The notes beneath the pieces were generated by a model. It was not told the DNA's origin, searched no databases, and saw nothing but the letters and a program-made list of their open reading frames with translations. A stretch of 64,000 nucleotides of DNA from Acidobacteriota bacterium (GTDB lineage: Bacteria; Actinomycetota; Acidimicrobiia; Acidimicrobiales; Microtrichaceae), in NCBI GenBank assembly GCA_003577145.1, contig QEUP01000010.1, positions 1-64,000 on the forward strand. The letters are read 5' to 3'. Both the position numbers and the translations under genes were made by a program. Shown in pieces: positions 1 through 7,773 of this stretch (positions are counted from its first letter, which is position 1; each line of letters begins with the position of its first letter).

Positions 1-1
1 C

Positions 2-103
2 AAACCCTTCGTGTGGATCAAGACAGCGAAGGAGATCATCACCAAAGTCAAGCGAGGGCGAGCCAAGCTCGACCACCTCACCAAATCCGCGACGCACCAG
101 TAG
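2..103 (+). pseudogene. IS630-type transposase, C-terminal fragment
   Basis: The first 34 codons read KPFVWIKTAKEIITKV and then a basic tail ending in ATHQ-stop. The KPFVW-x-KTA-x-EI pattern is the usual C-terminal end of IS630-family DDE transposases, just after the catalytic Glu. The rest of the gene lies left of the window edge, so whether the element is intact cannot be told. No terminal inverted repeat was recognised to the right of the stop. The relics that follow (hydantoinase A, DUF6308) suggest a scarred insertion hotspot. Family call is from motif memory only. Confidence 0.65.
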
Positions 104-113
104 CACCCTTGAA

Positions 114-450
114 GTGTGGGTCGAACCATCGGCCTCGATGAGGAGTGACGTCGACATAACCCTGTTGCTGCATATGCGTGGTCAGGGCCAGAACTTCGAC
201 GTGAGGTTGCCGGTGGCAGTGGACGCTGGTCTGGACGACTCGGGCCTCGCCGACGCCGCAGAACGCGTTCACAAACCGTCCAGGTCCCTGTCTATGACGG
301 GCTCCGGCTCGGAGCGCGTGTCCACATCGACGGTCCGGCTTTGGTCCTGGAGCCGTTCACCGTGGTGGTGCTCCCGCCGGATGGCTCCGCGACGATCGAC
401 GAGCAGGGCAACTACGTCGTAGAGCTGGGCTTGATGGGCGAGCTTCGCTC
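114..450 (+). pseudogene. hydantoinase/oxoprolinase A (HyuA) C-terminal relic, frameshifted
   Basis: Two reading frames each carry a piece of the C-terminal region of the HyuA/5-oxoprolinase family. From 114 one frame reads a strand-rich segment with MRGQGQNFDVRLPV, like the family RYxGQxxEL-VPL block, and runs to about 273. From about 278 the frame two bases on reads VPVYDG, then GPALVLEPFTVVVLPP, then DEQGNYVVELG, the family C-terminal signature (GPA-E-T-VVPPG-D--GN). The middle is missing and the frame changes at about 264-280, so it cannot make a working enzyme. No start codon, N-terminus or stop is preserved. The join sits on CGCGTTCACAAA, a motif that recurs at 49592. Confidence 0.65.
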
Positions 451-453
451 CGT

Positions 454-915
454 TCAGGTGTCATGGAGGCCACCAAGACCGCCGGAGAGCCGCTCTACCA
501 GCTCCTGTCGGGAATGCACAGCAGCGACCGTGCCGCGAACGTCGCGCAACCTCTCCGACCTGAGCGTCACCAAGGGGATGACCACCACCTCATAGGCGCG
601 TCCCCAGAGCACCCAGGCGAGGACGCCGAGAAGACCAGCGGCGAAGAGCACGATCGCCGGCACCAGCCCGGCCGCGATCATGACGAAGACGAACACCAGC
701 ATCAGGACCGGCAAGGCCAGTTCCGCCAGGGTCTCGAACGGGCTGAGGACAGCAGCGATGACGCCCAACACGAGGAGATGCCACCAACGGAACTCGGCGT
801 CGCCGACTTCCTCGTCGGGATCAACGGGAGGACGCCGGATCCTGACGGCGTAGCGCCTCCCATCGGGAGCAGTAACCACTGACACATCCCCATAATCACC
901 GCTGCGTCGCCTCAC
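454..915 (-). CDS. hypothetical membrane protein
   Basis: 153 residues from a GTG start. The N-terminus (to about 40) is charged and soluble with RRYAVRIRRPPVDPDEE. Two long hydrophobic stretches, about 44-65 and 68-100, then a third, give two to three membrane helices. A soluble tail follows the last helix with basic residues (RSERLRDVRG). I recognise no family. The reverse strand also has long open frames here, but they are Arg/Glu/His-rich shadows without hydrophobic pattern. It stands alone between the HyuA relic and a lipoprotein gene. Function unknown. Confidence 0.6.
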   Translation of the reverse strand: MRRRSGDYGDVSVVTAPDGRRYAVRIRRPPVDPDEEVGDAEFRWWHLLVLGVIAAVLSPFETLAELALPVLMLVFVFVMIAAGLVPAIVLFAAGLLGVLAWVLWGRAYEVVVIPLVTLRSERLRDVRGTVAAVHSRQELVERLSGGLGGLHDT

Positions 916-1041
916 ACCAACCCCAGTCCCTTCACCGCAGCTTCATGCACCAGATGTCAACAACGAGGGCGCGGGGATGGATCCCTTGCCCGCTGGTTGA
1001 CCGCACTCCGTTCTCGACATCGGCGCCTGTAGCCTCCAGGG

Positions 1042-2565
1042 GTGGTCGGTTCGTGTTCTTCTCGGGTTTGGATGAGCTTCCTCGCAGCGCTACTCGTGCT
1101 CGTCGGATGTTCCCCCGATGGTTCCGATGACGAGGCAGACGGCAGCGAGGGGGTTGACGGCGCTGAAGTGCCCCACGGTGTGCAACTCGCCGCGGAGTCC
1201 ATCGATGACGTCACTGGGTCACCAATAAGCCTCTACGAGATCGAGGGGGAACTCGTCGGCTTCGCATTTGAGAGGGGCGAGGCCATCACGGTTCTGCGCT
1301 CATCTGACAACGGCGAGAGCTGGTCCGTCGACCGCCCTGCCGAGCTCCAGCCAGCATCGGAATCCCTCCGGTGGGGATACCAGTTCGGTAGTCCCGGAGG
1401 CGACATCGGCATCTACCAGGACGGCCCGGTGTTCCTGACGATGTCGCTGCTACCGACCGGTACGGGCCCCGCCGATCTCCATCCCGACCCCTACACCGCA
1501 CCCGTATTCGCGGCCATCAGCACAGACGCCGCCCGGACCTGGCGCGTAGTCGACCTCCCGGGACCAGAAGGCTGGACCGCGTATCCGCTCTCTCTGGCCG
1601 TAACCGGCGAGAGGATCGTCATCGGTGGTTCAGAAGCAACGCCCGGGGAACCACTGGACAGCGCCGAACTCTTCGATGCCGCCGTTTGGTACAGCGATGA
1701 CGATGGGGCGAGCTGGTCCCGCTCGGACTCCACATCGCTCGCCATGCCCTCCGGCGATCAGGAGATCCGCGCGCTCGTCGAGAACGAAGGAACGCTCATC
1801 GCAGCGGGCGTCGACACGATCGACGCACACGCCGACTGGCAGCAGTGCTGCCGCTGGGCCGAGCAGATAGTCGTCTGGCTGAGCGATGACGCCGGAGCAA
1901 GCTGGCGTAGAGCTGAGTTTCCGATGCTGGACATGACAACCCCAGTAGCTGAGGAACAAGGACGACTGGTTCTAACTTCATCGAACGGTCACCTCGTGCT
2001 GGAGAACGACGGGTACTGGGGCGAGGCCTACTCGAGTAGCGACCAGGGTGAAACGTGGGAGACGGGGTCGCCGCCACCAAGCGATTCGGACGTACCGGTA
2101 CTGAGGCTCAACACGATGTTCTTCGGAGACGTTGCGCTCGAGGTGGGCATCAACAACATCGCCTGCGACTGCCTCCAGGTATCGATCAGCACCAAGGCGG
2201 TCGACGAGTCTTGGGATGATCGTGACGAAGAACTGCCAATCCCGCCATGCGACGAGACGACCACGCGGCCCCGCCACGGGCTCTACGGTCCACCTCTCGT
2301 CGTACCGGGGACGGCCGATACATTCGTCGCGCTCGGTTTCTGCCTTCACGGCGATGATTACGTCCCCATCGTCGCCACAGCACGAGGCATCGACGGGGAA
2401 TGGTCGCTTTCTCAGCCGGAGAATCTGGCGACCGCGGGAATAGTGGCTAACGACAATGTGGGGTCGCTCGTCGAGGTTGCAGGCCCGGTCGAGGTCGAGG
2501 AGAGACTGGTTGCCCTTGTTGGTGGCCAGACCGGCCAGCTGACTGTCGTCGAGATCTCGTCTTAG
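1042..2565 (+). CDS. secreted lipoprotein with BNR/Asp-box repeats (sialidase-like beta-propeller)
   Basis: Up to 507 residues. A short hydrophobic segment ends in the lipobox LVGC, so it should be anchored outside the membrane. At least five Asp-box motifs follow at propeller-like spacing: SSDNGESW, STDAARTW, YSDDDGASW, LSDDAGASW and SSSDQGETW. These mark BNR-type beta-propellers (sialidase or sortilin-like), but catalytic sialidase residues cannot be confirmed, so no enzyme activity is claimed. Start is uncertain: GTG at 1042 gives an Arg-containing n-region, while ATG at 1072 starts right at the hydrophobic core. Neither has a strong ribosome site. Monocistronic. Confidence 0.7.
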   Translation: MVGSCSSRVWMSFLAALLVLVGCSPDGSDDEADGSEGVDGAEVPHGVQLAAESIDDVTGSPISLYEIEGELVGFAFERGEAITVLRSSDNGESWSVDRPAELQPASESLRWGYQFGSPGGDIGIYQDGPVFLTMSLLPTGTGPADLHPDPYTAPVFAAISTDAARTWRVVDLPGPEGWTAYPLSLAVTGERIVIGGSEATPGEPLDSAELFDAAVWYSDDDGASWSRSDSTSLAMPSGDQEIRALVENEGTLIAAGVDTIDAHADWQQCCRWAEQIVVWLSDDAGASWRRAEFPMLDMTTPVAEEQGRLVLTSSNGHLVLENDGYWGEAYSSSDQGETWETGSPPPSDSDVPVLRLNTMFFGDVALEVGINNIACDCLQVSISTKAVDESWDDRDEELPIPPCDETTTRPRHGLYGPPLVVPGTADTFVALGFCLHGDDYVPIVATARGIDGEWSLSQPENLATAGIVANDNVGSLVEVAGPVEVEERLVALVGGQTGQLTVVEISS

Positions 2566-2598
2566 CGACGAGAGCGGTCGCCCTGACCTCGCCTTGGC

Positions 2599-2673
2599 CT
2601 ACGGGATGCGCATACGCGAGATCGAACGGGCGATCACCAGGCGCTGGATCTCCGCTTGTCCTTTGCCGGGACC
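2599..2673 (-). pseudogene. acyl-CoA dehydrogenase C-terminal relic (duplicate tail)
   Basis: Read on the minus strand this encodes GKGQAEIQRLVIARSI, then SRMRIP-stop. The acyl-CoA dehydrogenase at 3769-4983 ends AEIQRLVIARSI, then SGMRIP-stop. DNA identity is high over about 53 bp (2600-2652 against 3770-3822) and exact over 36 bp (2617-2652 against 3787-3822). Only the last 25 codons or so remain, and an in-frame stop lies just upstream. It is a leftover of a paralogous gene or of a partial duplication, and it overlaps the presumed start of the DUF6308 gene on the other strand. Confidence 0.75.
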
Positions 2674-3189
2674 TCAGCGCCGCTGATCTGCTCGCTTCAC
2701 TTCGACTTCGTCGACGGGCTCGTACACGATGCCGCGGTGGCATCTGTGCGCTCCTACTTCGAGTCCTACACCGGCTCCTGGTTTGAGACCCTCGCCAACG
2801 TTACACGCCCCCACACCATCACCGCCGGAGATCTCGTCGCGGTCACCGCCCTGTCGGTGACCGTGCCGACCGACGCCACCATCCGGTTACTGTCTGCCGA
2901 AGGCCAGCGACAGGTAAGCGAGCTGCTGTGCGCGCTCCCCCTCAACCAGGGACTCTGGGAGGTGAAGCCCGAGCTCGTCACCGACAGAGATGGGCCCATG
3001 TGGAGGCTTCACTCGCTGCTGAAGTCGAGCACCTGTCGTTGGCCCGCCGATGGCAGCGCAAACGGGATCGGCGGCGTCACCGCCGGCAAGCTCATCGCCG
3101 CCAAACGCCCCGCCCTGTTCCCGATCTATGACAGCCAGGTGTCAGCGGCGCTTGGCTATCCCGACGACGGCACCTACTGGGCCCGCTAG
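2656..3189 (+). pseudogene. DUF6308-family protein, truncated by an in-frame TAG
   Basis: 177 codons resembling actinobacterial DUF6308 proteins: an N-terminal RSYFESYTGSWFETL block, TAGDLVAVTALSVTVP in the middle, and GGVTAGKLIAAKRPALFPIYD near the end, which is the conserved core with Lys-Arg-Pro and Tyr-Asp. The frame stops with TAG at 3187-3189 right after GTYWAR. The same frame then continues RHELESSDLRAALRTVR, which looks like the next family helix, so the TAG is probably a nonsense mutation. The proposed TTG start overlaps an acyl-CoA dehydrogenase relic, so the real N-terminus may be replaced too. Function of the family is unknown. Confidence 0.6.
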
Positions 3190-3346
3190 CGCCATGAGCT
3201 CGAAAGCTCCGATCTCCGCGCGGCACTCCGAACGGTCCGCCACCATGTTCCACGACGAACGGTTCATCCTCGCGTTTGCTGGCGGCGGGGCTGCAGGTTG
3301 GAATAACATGTGGGCTGAGCGCGGGAACGAACGACCTGGTCGGTGA

Positions 3347-3658
3347 CCCGAGCATGAGCTTCAAGATCGATCTGAACGCGTGCATCGGCTGCGGGTTCTG
3401 CCCCCACCGCAGATGCATGTCCCCCGGGCTGCCACCGCCGCCTTCGACAAGCAGGCTTCAACGCCAAGAGAACATATTCAAGGATATGATCTAACCTTGA
3501 ACGTCGGGCGTCGCAACCGTGCCTTCGAAGCACCCGACCTGATCACGATCTTCACCGATCTGGAGCGACAACTCGCGAGCCCCACCGGCAACACCCGTTC
3601 GTCCGCGCCCTCCAGGCGAGTACCGCACCGCCCGGTCGGTGGACGCGTCGGCGCATGA
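3347..3658 (+). pseudogene. unrecognised C-terminal gene fragment
   Basis: Between the broken DUF6308 gene and the acyl-CoA dehydrogenase (3190-3768) the only protein-like stretch is this frame, open from a stop at 3344 to TGA at 3656-3658. It reads VLPPPQMHVPRAATAAF, a gap of mixed composition, then GYDLTLNVGRRNRAFEAP and DLITIFTDLERQL. The composition is natural for a folded protein and there is no good start codon (GTG at 3380 is possible), so it looks like the tail of a gene whose front has gone. I do not recognise the family. The rest of 3190-3768 holds nothing else I can support. Confidence 0.35.
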
Positions 3659-3768
3659 CGGCGGGTGCAACACCGAAGTCCCCATGACCACCGGCTCGTC
3701 AGACCACCTTGGCGTTGGAGACGCTTTCGGCACACACAGACCGGCACAACGGCTCTGGGCCCCTCCAG

Positions 3769-4983
3769 TTACGGGATCCGCATGCCCGAGATCGAACGGG
3801 CGATCACCAGGCGCTGGATCTCGGCGGTGCCTTCGAAGATGTCGTAGATCTTGGCGTCCCGGTGCCAGCGCTCGACTGGGTTCTCCCGGATGTAGCCGTA
3901 CCCGCCGAGGACTTGAATGGCCCGCTCCGTCACCCACACGGCGACCTCGCCGGCCTTCAGCTTGGACATCGAGCCCTCCCCGTTCTCGAAGGGGATGCCG
4001 TTGCGGCCCATCCACGCGGCTCGCCACACCAGCAGGCGGGCCGCGTCGATCTCGGTCTTCATGTCGGCCAGGGTGAAGGCGATGGCCTGGTTCTCGATGA
4101 TCTTGCGGTTGAACTGCTCGCGCTCTTTGGCGTAGTCGAGTGCGTACTCGTAGGCGGCTCGGGCGATGCCGATGGCCTGGGAGCCCACGATGGGCCGCGA
4201 GGACTCGAAGGTCGACATGGCGGCCTGCGTCTTGGCCGACGTCCCCTCGCGAGCACGAGCGAGGCGCTCGTCGAGCTTCTCCTTGCCGCCGAGCAGGCAC
4301 GATCCGGGAACACGGACGTCCTCGAGGATCACCTCGGCGGTGTGGGACGCCCTGATCCCCATCTTCTTGAACTTGGTCCCCTGGCTGAGGCCAGGTGTTC
4401 CCGGCGGCACGATGAACGAAGCCTGGCCCCGGCTGCCGAGATCGCGATCGACCGAAGCGACCACCACGTGCACGTCGGCGATGCCCCCGTTGGTGATCCA
4501 GGTCTTGGTGCCGTTGAGCACCCATTCGTCCTTGGCCTCGTCGTATTTGGCGGTGGTGCGCAGCGAGCTGACATCGGACCCCGCATCCGGTTCGCTCACA
4601 CAGAAGGCGCCGAGAGCGAGCTTCTCAGGAGTGCCGAAGCACTGAGGTATCCACTCCATGATCTGCTCGGGCGTGCCGTTGCCCATGATGGCGGCCACGC
4701 CGAGGGTGCTGCCGATGATGGACATGCCGATGCCGGCATCCCCCCAGAACAGCTCCTCGTTGATCATGGGCATGGAAATGCCGGTGGAGTCCTGGAATGC
4801 GTGGGCCATGAACTCGAAGCCGTACAGGCCGATCTTGGCCGCCTCCTGGATGATCTCCCAGGGGGTCTCCTCGCGCTCGTCCCACTCGTGGGCAGCCGGG
4901 CGTATCACGTCCTCGGCGAAGTCATGGACCCACTTCTGGAGCTGTAGCTGGTCCTCGTTGAGGGCAAAGGCGATGTCGCTCAT
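3769..4983 (-). CDS. acyl-CoA dehydrogenase
   Basis: 404 residues, normal length for the FAD-dependent family that makes the first alpha,beta double bond in fatty acyl-CoA or related thioester oxidation. Visible family signatures: FCVSEPDAGSDVSSL and TKTWITNGGIAD (FAD/substrate domain), REQFNRKIIENQAIAF, VQVLGGYGYIRE-type helix (here IQVLGGYGYIRE), and YDIFEGTAEIQ, in which the Glu is the usual catalytic base. ATG at 4983 is preferred because GGGAA lies at the right distance; a TTG four codons earlier is possible. A perfect palindrome at 5058-5073 lies upstream and is a likely repressor site. Substrate chain length cannot be told. Confidence 0.93.
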   Translation of the reverse strand: MSDIAFALNEDQLQLQKWVHDFAEDVIRPAAHEWDEREETPWEIIQEAAKIGLYGFEFMAHAFQDSTGISMPMINEELFWGDAGIGMSIIGSTLGVAAIMGNGTPEQIMEWIPQCFGTPEKLALGAFCVSEPDAGSDVSSLRTTAKYDEAKDEWVLNGTKTWITNGGIADVHVVVASVDRDLGSRGQASFIVPPGTPGLSQGTKFKKMGIRASHTAEVILEDVRVPGSCLLGGKEKLDERLARAREGTSAKTQAAMSTFESSRPIVGSQAIGIARAAYEYALDYAKEREQFNRKIIENQAIAFTLADMKTEIDAARLLVWRAAWMGRNGIPFENGEGSMSKLKAGEVAVWVTERAIQVLGGYGYIRENPVERWHRDAKIYDIFEGTAEIQRLVIARSISGMRIP

Positions 4984-5057
4984 CTGTGTTCCCAACTGTC
5001 GGTGTCTCGGATCCCGCGAGACAGAGCTGCCTTCACGGCCGTACGGCGCACCGTGAA

Positions 5058-5073
5058 GTTACCAAACGGTAAC
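5058..5073. promoter_or_regulatory. palindromic operator-like site upstream of the acyl-CoA dehydrogenase
   Basis: GTTACCAAACGGTAAC is a perfect inverted repeat (6-bp arms, 4-bp centre) 75 bp upstream of the acyl-CoA dehydrogenase ATG and directly beyond the stop of the MFS gene. A further half-site GGTAAC lies at 5083-5088. Size and symmetry fit a TetR-family operator, a common control of lipid-oxidation genes. The cognate regulator is not identified. Confidence 0.5.
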
Positions 5074-6408
5074 CTACTCCAAGGTAACGGGGTCGTGCGG
5101 ATACGCCAAGTCCCGCAGCGGCACCCGTCCCGGGACCAGCAGCAGGGCCAGCAGGACCACCGCGGCAGCGACCAGGTAGGGCGCGGGGATGCCCACCCCT
5201 CGGTACAGCGCGGCGGCCAGCAACGGGCCGAGGATGCGCGCCAGCCCGGTGGCAGAGGTCTGCAGCCCGATGGCCGCGCCGCGTGCCCGGGGGTCGGTCA
5301 CCCGGCTCACGGCCGAGGTCAGCGACGGCCTGAGGAGGCCCTGGCCGGCCACCAGGAACCCCAGCCCGACCACGAGCGGAGCCCATCCCCCCACTGCGGC
5401 GATGAAGCAGAAGCCGACCCCGGTACTGATCAGGCCGAGGCGAACCCCACCCTGATCGCCCAGCCGGTCCGTCACCGCTCCCACGAGGGTGAGCTGGACG
5501 AAGCCCAGCGCCAGGCCGACCCCCATGAACACTGCCGCCGAGGTCGCCTCGTCGAAGCCCAACTGGTCCTGGCCCAGCACCGAGAAGCTGGCCTCGAAGC
5601 CGCTGAACGCAAGCATGGCGACCGCCGCGACGACCAGAAGCCTCGCGACCAGCGGGTTCAGTGCCGCCCGGGCCGAGGCGGCGGGGCCGGCGACCGGCGT
5701 CGTGCGGGGCTCTTCCCTCCAGCGGGTCTCCGGCAGGCGCCACAGCGCCACCAAGGCGTTCCCTCCCGCCAACGCGGCGGCGATGAAGAAGGGGAAGCGC
5801 GGATCGACCAGAGCCAACAGGGCGGCCAGACCCGGGCCGACGACGATGCCGAAAGCGAAGGCCGAGCCCAGCCGGCCCAGCAGCCGCGCTCGCTCCGGTC
5901 CATCGGTCATGTCGGTCACCGCCGCCTGCGCGGTGAGCTGACTGGGTCCCGAAAGGCCATCGAGGACACGACCCAGGTAGAGGACCCAGAGCGAGCCGGC
6001 CAGACCGCTGAGGAGGCCTCCCACCGCTGTCCCGAGCAGCGAGACCACCAGGACCGGCTTGCGGCCCACGCGATCGGACAGCGAGCCGAGAACGGGGCTG
6101 AGAAGGAACGCAGCCAGCGAGTAGGCGGCAACGATCGCGATGGCCTCGAAGGCCGAGGCACCGAGCCGCCGGGCGTAGATGCCGAGGATCGGCAGCACCA
6201 TCCCGAAGCCGATCTGATCGATGGCGACCGTCGTCCAGATGACCCCGAACCCCGCGGGAGAGCTTCGACGGTCCGGGCCGGTGCGCACCGCTCCACGCAA
6301 CGCGGGGGGACCCGCCCAGGTCAAATCGGCTCCGGGCCGCGAAACGGGAACCGTGACCGTGGTCCGCCTCCCGGCTTCACGACCGCGTCGGCGATGCCGA
6401 TAGGGCAT
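5074..6408 (-). CDS. MFS transporter, drug-efflux (TetA/Bcr) type
   Basis: Up to 444 residues with about twelve hydrophobic segments. The loop 2-3 signature GSLSDRVGRKPVL is the MFS G-x-L-x-D-R-x-G-R-K motif. The second half carries GAVTDRLGDQGG at the symmetric place and GPSQLTAQAAVTDM in helix 4-5, as in proton-antiport exporters. The ATG at 6408 leaves only two bases to the divergent start at 6411 and gives a basic 50-residue extension. GTG at 6288 (AVRTGPD), about 17 residues before helix 1, is a more typical start. It precedes the acyl-CoA dehydrogenase on the same strand with the operator-like palindrome between. Substrate unknown. Confidence 0.85.
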   Translation of the reverse strand: MPYRHRRRGREAGRRTTVTVPVSRPGADLTWAGPPALRGAVRTGPDRRSSPAGFGVIWTTVAIDQIGFGMVLPILGIYARRLGASAFEAIAIVAAYSLAAFLLSPVLGSLSDRVGRKPVLVVSLLGTAVGGLLSGLAGSLWVLYLGRVLDGLSGPSQLTAQAAVTDMTDGPERARLLGRLGSAFAFGIVVGPGLAALLALVDPRFPFFIAAALAGGNALVALWRLPETRWREEPRTTPVAGPAASARAALNPLVARLLVVAAVAMLAFSGFEASFSVLGQDQLGFDEATSAAVFMGVGLALGFVQLTLVGAVTDRLGDQGGVRLGLISTGVGFCFIAAVGGWAPLVVGLGFLVAGQGLLRPSLTSAVSRVTDPRARGAAIGLQTSATGLARILGPLLAAALYRGVGIPAPYLVAAAVVLLALLLVPGRVPLRDLAYPHDPVTLE

Positions 6409-6410
6409 CG

Positions 6411-7721
6411 ATGAGCATCAGCGAGGAGCAGCGCGCCGGATCGTGGCGGGCACGCGGCCAATCCGACGACGATTGGCCCGGCGTAGACGCCGGCGAAGTC
6501 TCCACCCGGTCGGTTCTCTTCCACCTGGCCGGCATCCTGTCGTTCACCCTGCTGGGTCTGGTGTGCGCGACCGTCATACAGGTCACAGCTCTCCCCGATC
6601 TCGACGGCCTGGGGGCCTACGCCGTGCAGGGAGCGCTCACCCTGGCCATCACCGGGGCGCTGCTCTTCGGCATCCTGACAGCACCGCTGAGGCGGCTCGT
6701 CACGGCCTACCGGAGCCGCCTCGACTCGGCGGAGGTGGAGGTCGAAGCCCTGCGGAGGTACCTGGAGTTCGATCGCCGCCTCGACGAGGCCCTCGAGCTG
6801 GCCGACGACGAGGCGGCGGCGTTGCAGACCGCCGCCCGGGCTGTGGCCGAGCTCCTGGCGGATCGCCGCAACGAGCTGCTCCTCGCCGACCCTGTCCGGG
6901 GCGACATCCGGTGGGCGATACACATCACCGGCGACAACCTGACCACGAGCGAACCGGTCAAGGTGTCGGACCGCTGTGCGGGTCTGCACCGCGGCACGAC
7001 AGTGACCTTCGAGTCGAACCGAAGCCTCGATGCCTGCCCCCACGCACAGAAGCTCGACTCGGAGGTATCGAGTGCCTGCGTGCCACTGATCGTCTCGGGA
7101 TCCGGCATCGGGGTGATCCACAGCACCGGCGAGAGAGGAGTCCTGCCCTCAAGGGATCAGCTGATGGCAGTCGAGGCCGTGGCGTCGCGGGTCGCGGCTC
7201 GAATAGCCGGCATGCGGATGCGGAGCAGGTCAGAACCACGCTCCACGGTCGATCCCCTCACCGGGCTCTGCAACCCGCGCACGACCAGGGAACGGATCCG
7301 CGGACTGGTGAAGGAGCTCGTCCCCTTCACCGTGGCCTTGTGCGACGTCGACGGCCTCCGCGACATCAACGAGAGCTACGGACAGGAGGCCGGCGACCAG
7401 GCACTGCGGCTCTACGCAGGGGTCCTGACCGGCGGGGTCAGGCCCGGCGACGTGGTCGGCCGCTACGGCGGTGACGAGTTCCTGCTGGTGTTCCCCAACT
7501 GCTCGGCGCTGAACGCGGCCGCCGCGCTGGAACGCATGCGTGAATCCCTCGTCCTCAGCCTCGCCGCCGCTGGGTTGCCGACCTTCACCGCCAGCGTGGG
7601 GATCGCCGACTCCAACCAGGGATCGTCGATCGACGAGATCCTCGAGACGGCGCGGGTCGCGCTGTCCCTGGCCAAGGCCGAGGGACGCAACCGCGTGCGT
7701 ATTGCAGGCGAAGGAGACTGA
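6411..7721 (+). CDS. membrane-anchored GAF-GGDEF diguanylate cyclase
   Basis: 436 residues. Two hydrophobic segments near 35-90 form the membrane anchor, a helical linker (about 100-140) follows, then a GAF-like sensor (about 145-265), then a GGDEF domain. The active-site loop is intact (RYGGDEFLL, GGDEF at 353-357), so synthesis of cyclic di-GMP is expected. RPGD lies five residues before it, exactly where the product-inhibition I-site RxxD sits. A second GGDEF protein, at 19119, is also in the window. Start ATG at 6411 has a weak ribosome site and lies next to the divergent MFS gene. Confidence 0.88.
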   Translation: MSISEEQRAGSWRARGQSDDDWPGVDAGEVSTRSVLFHLAGILSFTLLGLVCATVIQVTALPDLDGLGAYAVQGALTLAITGALLFGILTAPLRRLVTAYRSRLDSAEVEVEALRRYLEFDRRLDEALELADDEAAALQTAARAVAELLADRRNELLLADPVRGDIRWAIHITGDNLTTSEPVKVSDRCAGLHRGTTVTFESNRSLDACPHAQKLDSEVSSACVPLIVSGSGIGVIHSTGERGVLPSRDQLMAVEAVASRVAARIAGMRMRSRSEPRSTVDPLTGLCNPRTTRERIRGLVKELVPFTVALCDVDGLRDINESYGQEAGDQALRLYAGVLTGGVRPGDVVGRYGGDEFLLVFPNCSALNAAAALERMRESLVLSLAAAGLPTFTASVGIADSNQGSSIDEILETARVALSLAKAEGRNRVRIAGEGD

Positions 7722-7734
7722 GCGCAGCTACGAT
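7714..7734 (+). promoter_or_regulatory. promoter of the methyltransferase gene
   Basis: A TACGAT -10 element at 7729-7734 lies inside a 21-bp stretch matching 18 of 21 bases of the valS promoter region at 8676-8696 (shared core GCGCAGCTACG). It overlaps the end of the GGDEF gene and would give a leader of about 33 nt before the ATG at 7774. Confidence 0.45.
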
Positions 7735-7773
7735 CCCCCAGGCGGCGTGACGGTGACCGGAGGGGTTGGCGCA

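Noticed and set aside
3354-3430. Ferredoxin-like Cys motif ACIGCGFC in a short frame starting MSFKIDLNACIGCG
   Set aside because: Only one CxxCxxC-like cluster, no second cluster or ferredoxin fold, short frame, and a more protein-like frame overlaps it.
3709-4947. 412-codon open frame on the plus strand over the acyl-CoA dehydrogenase
   Set aside because: Antisense shadow; Leu/Gly/His-rich without family motifs.
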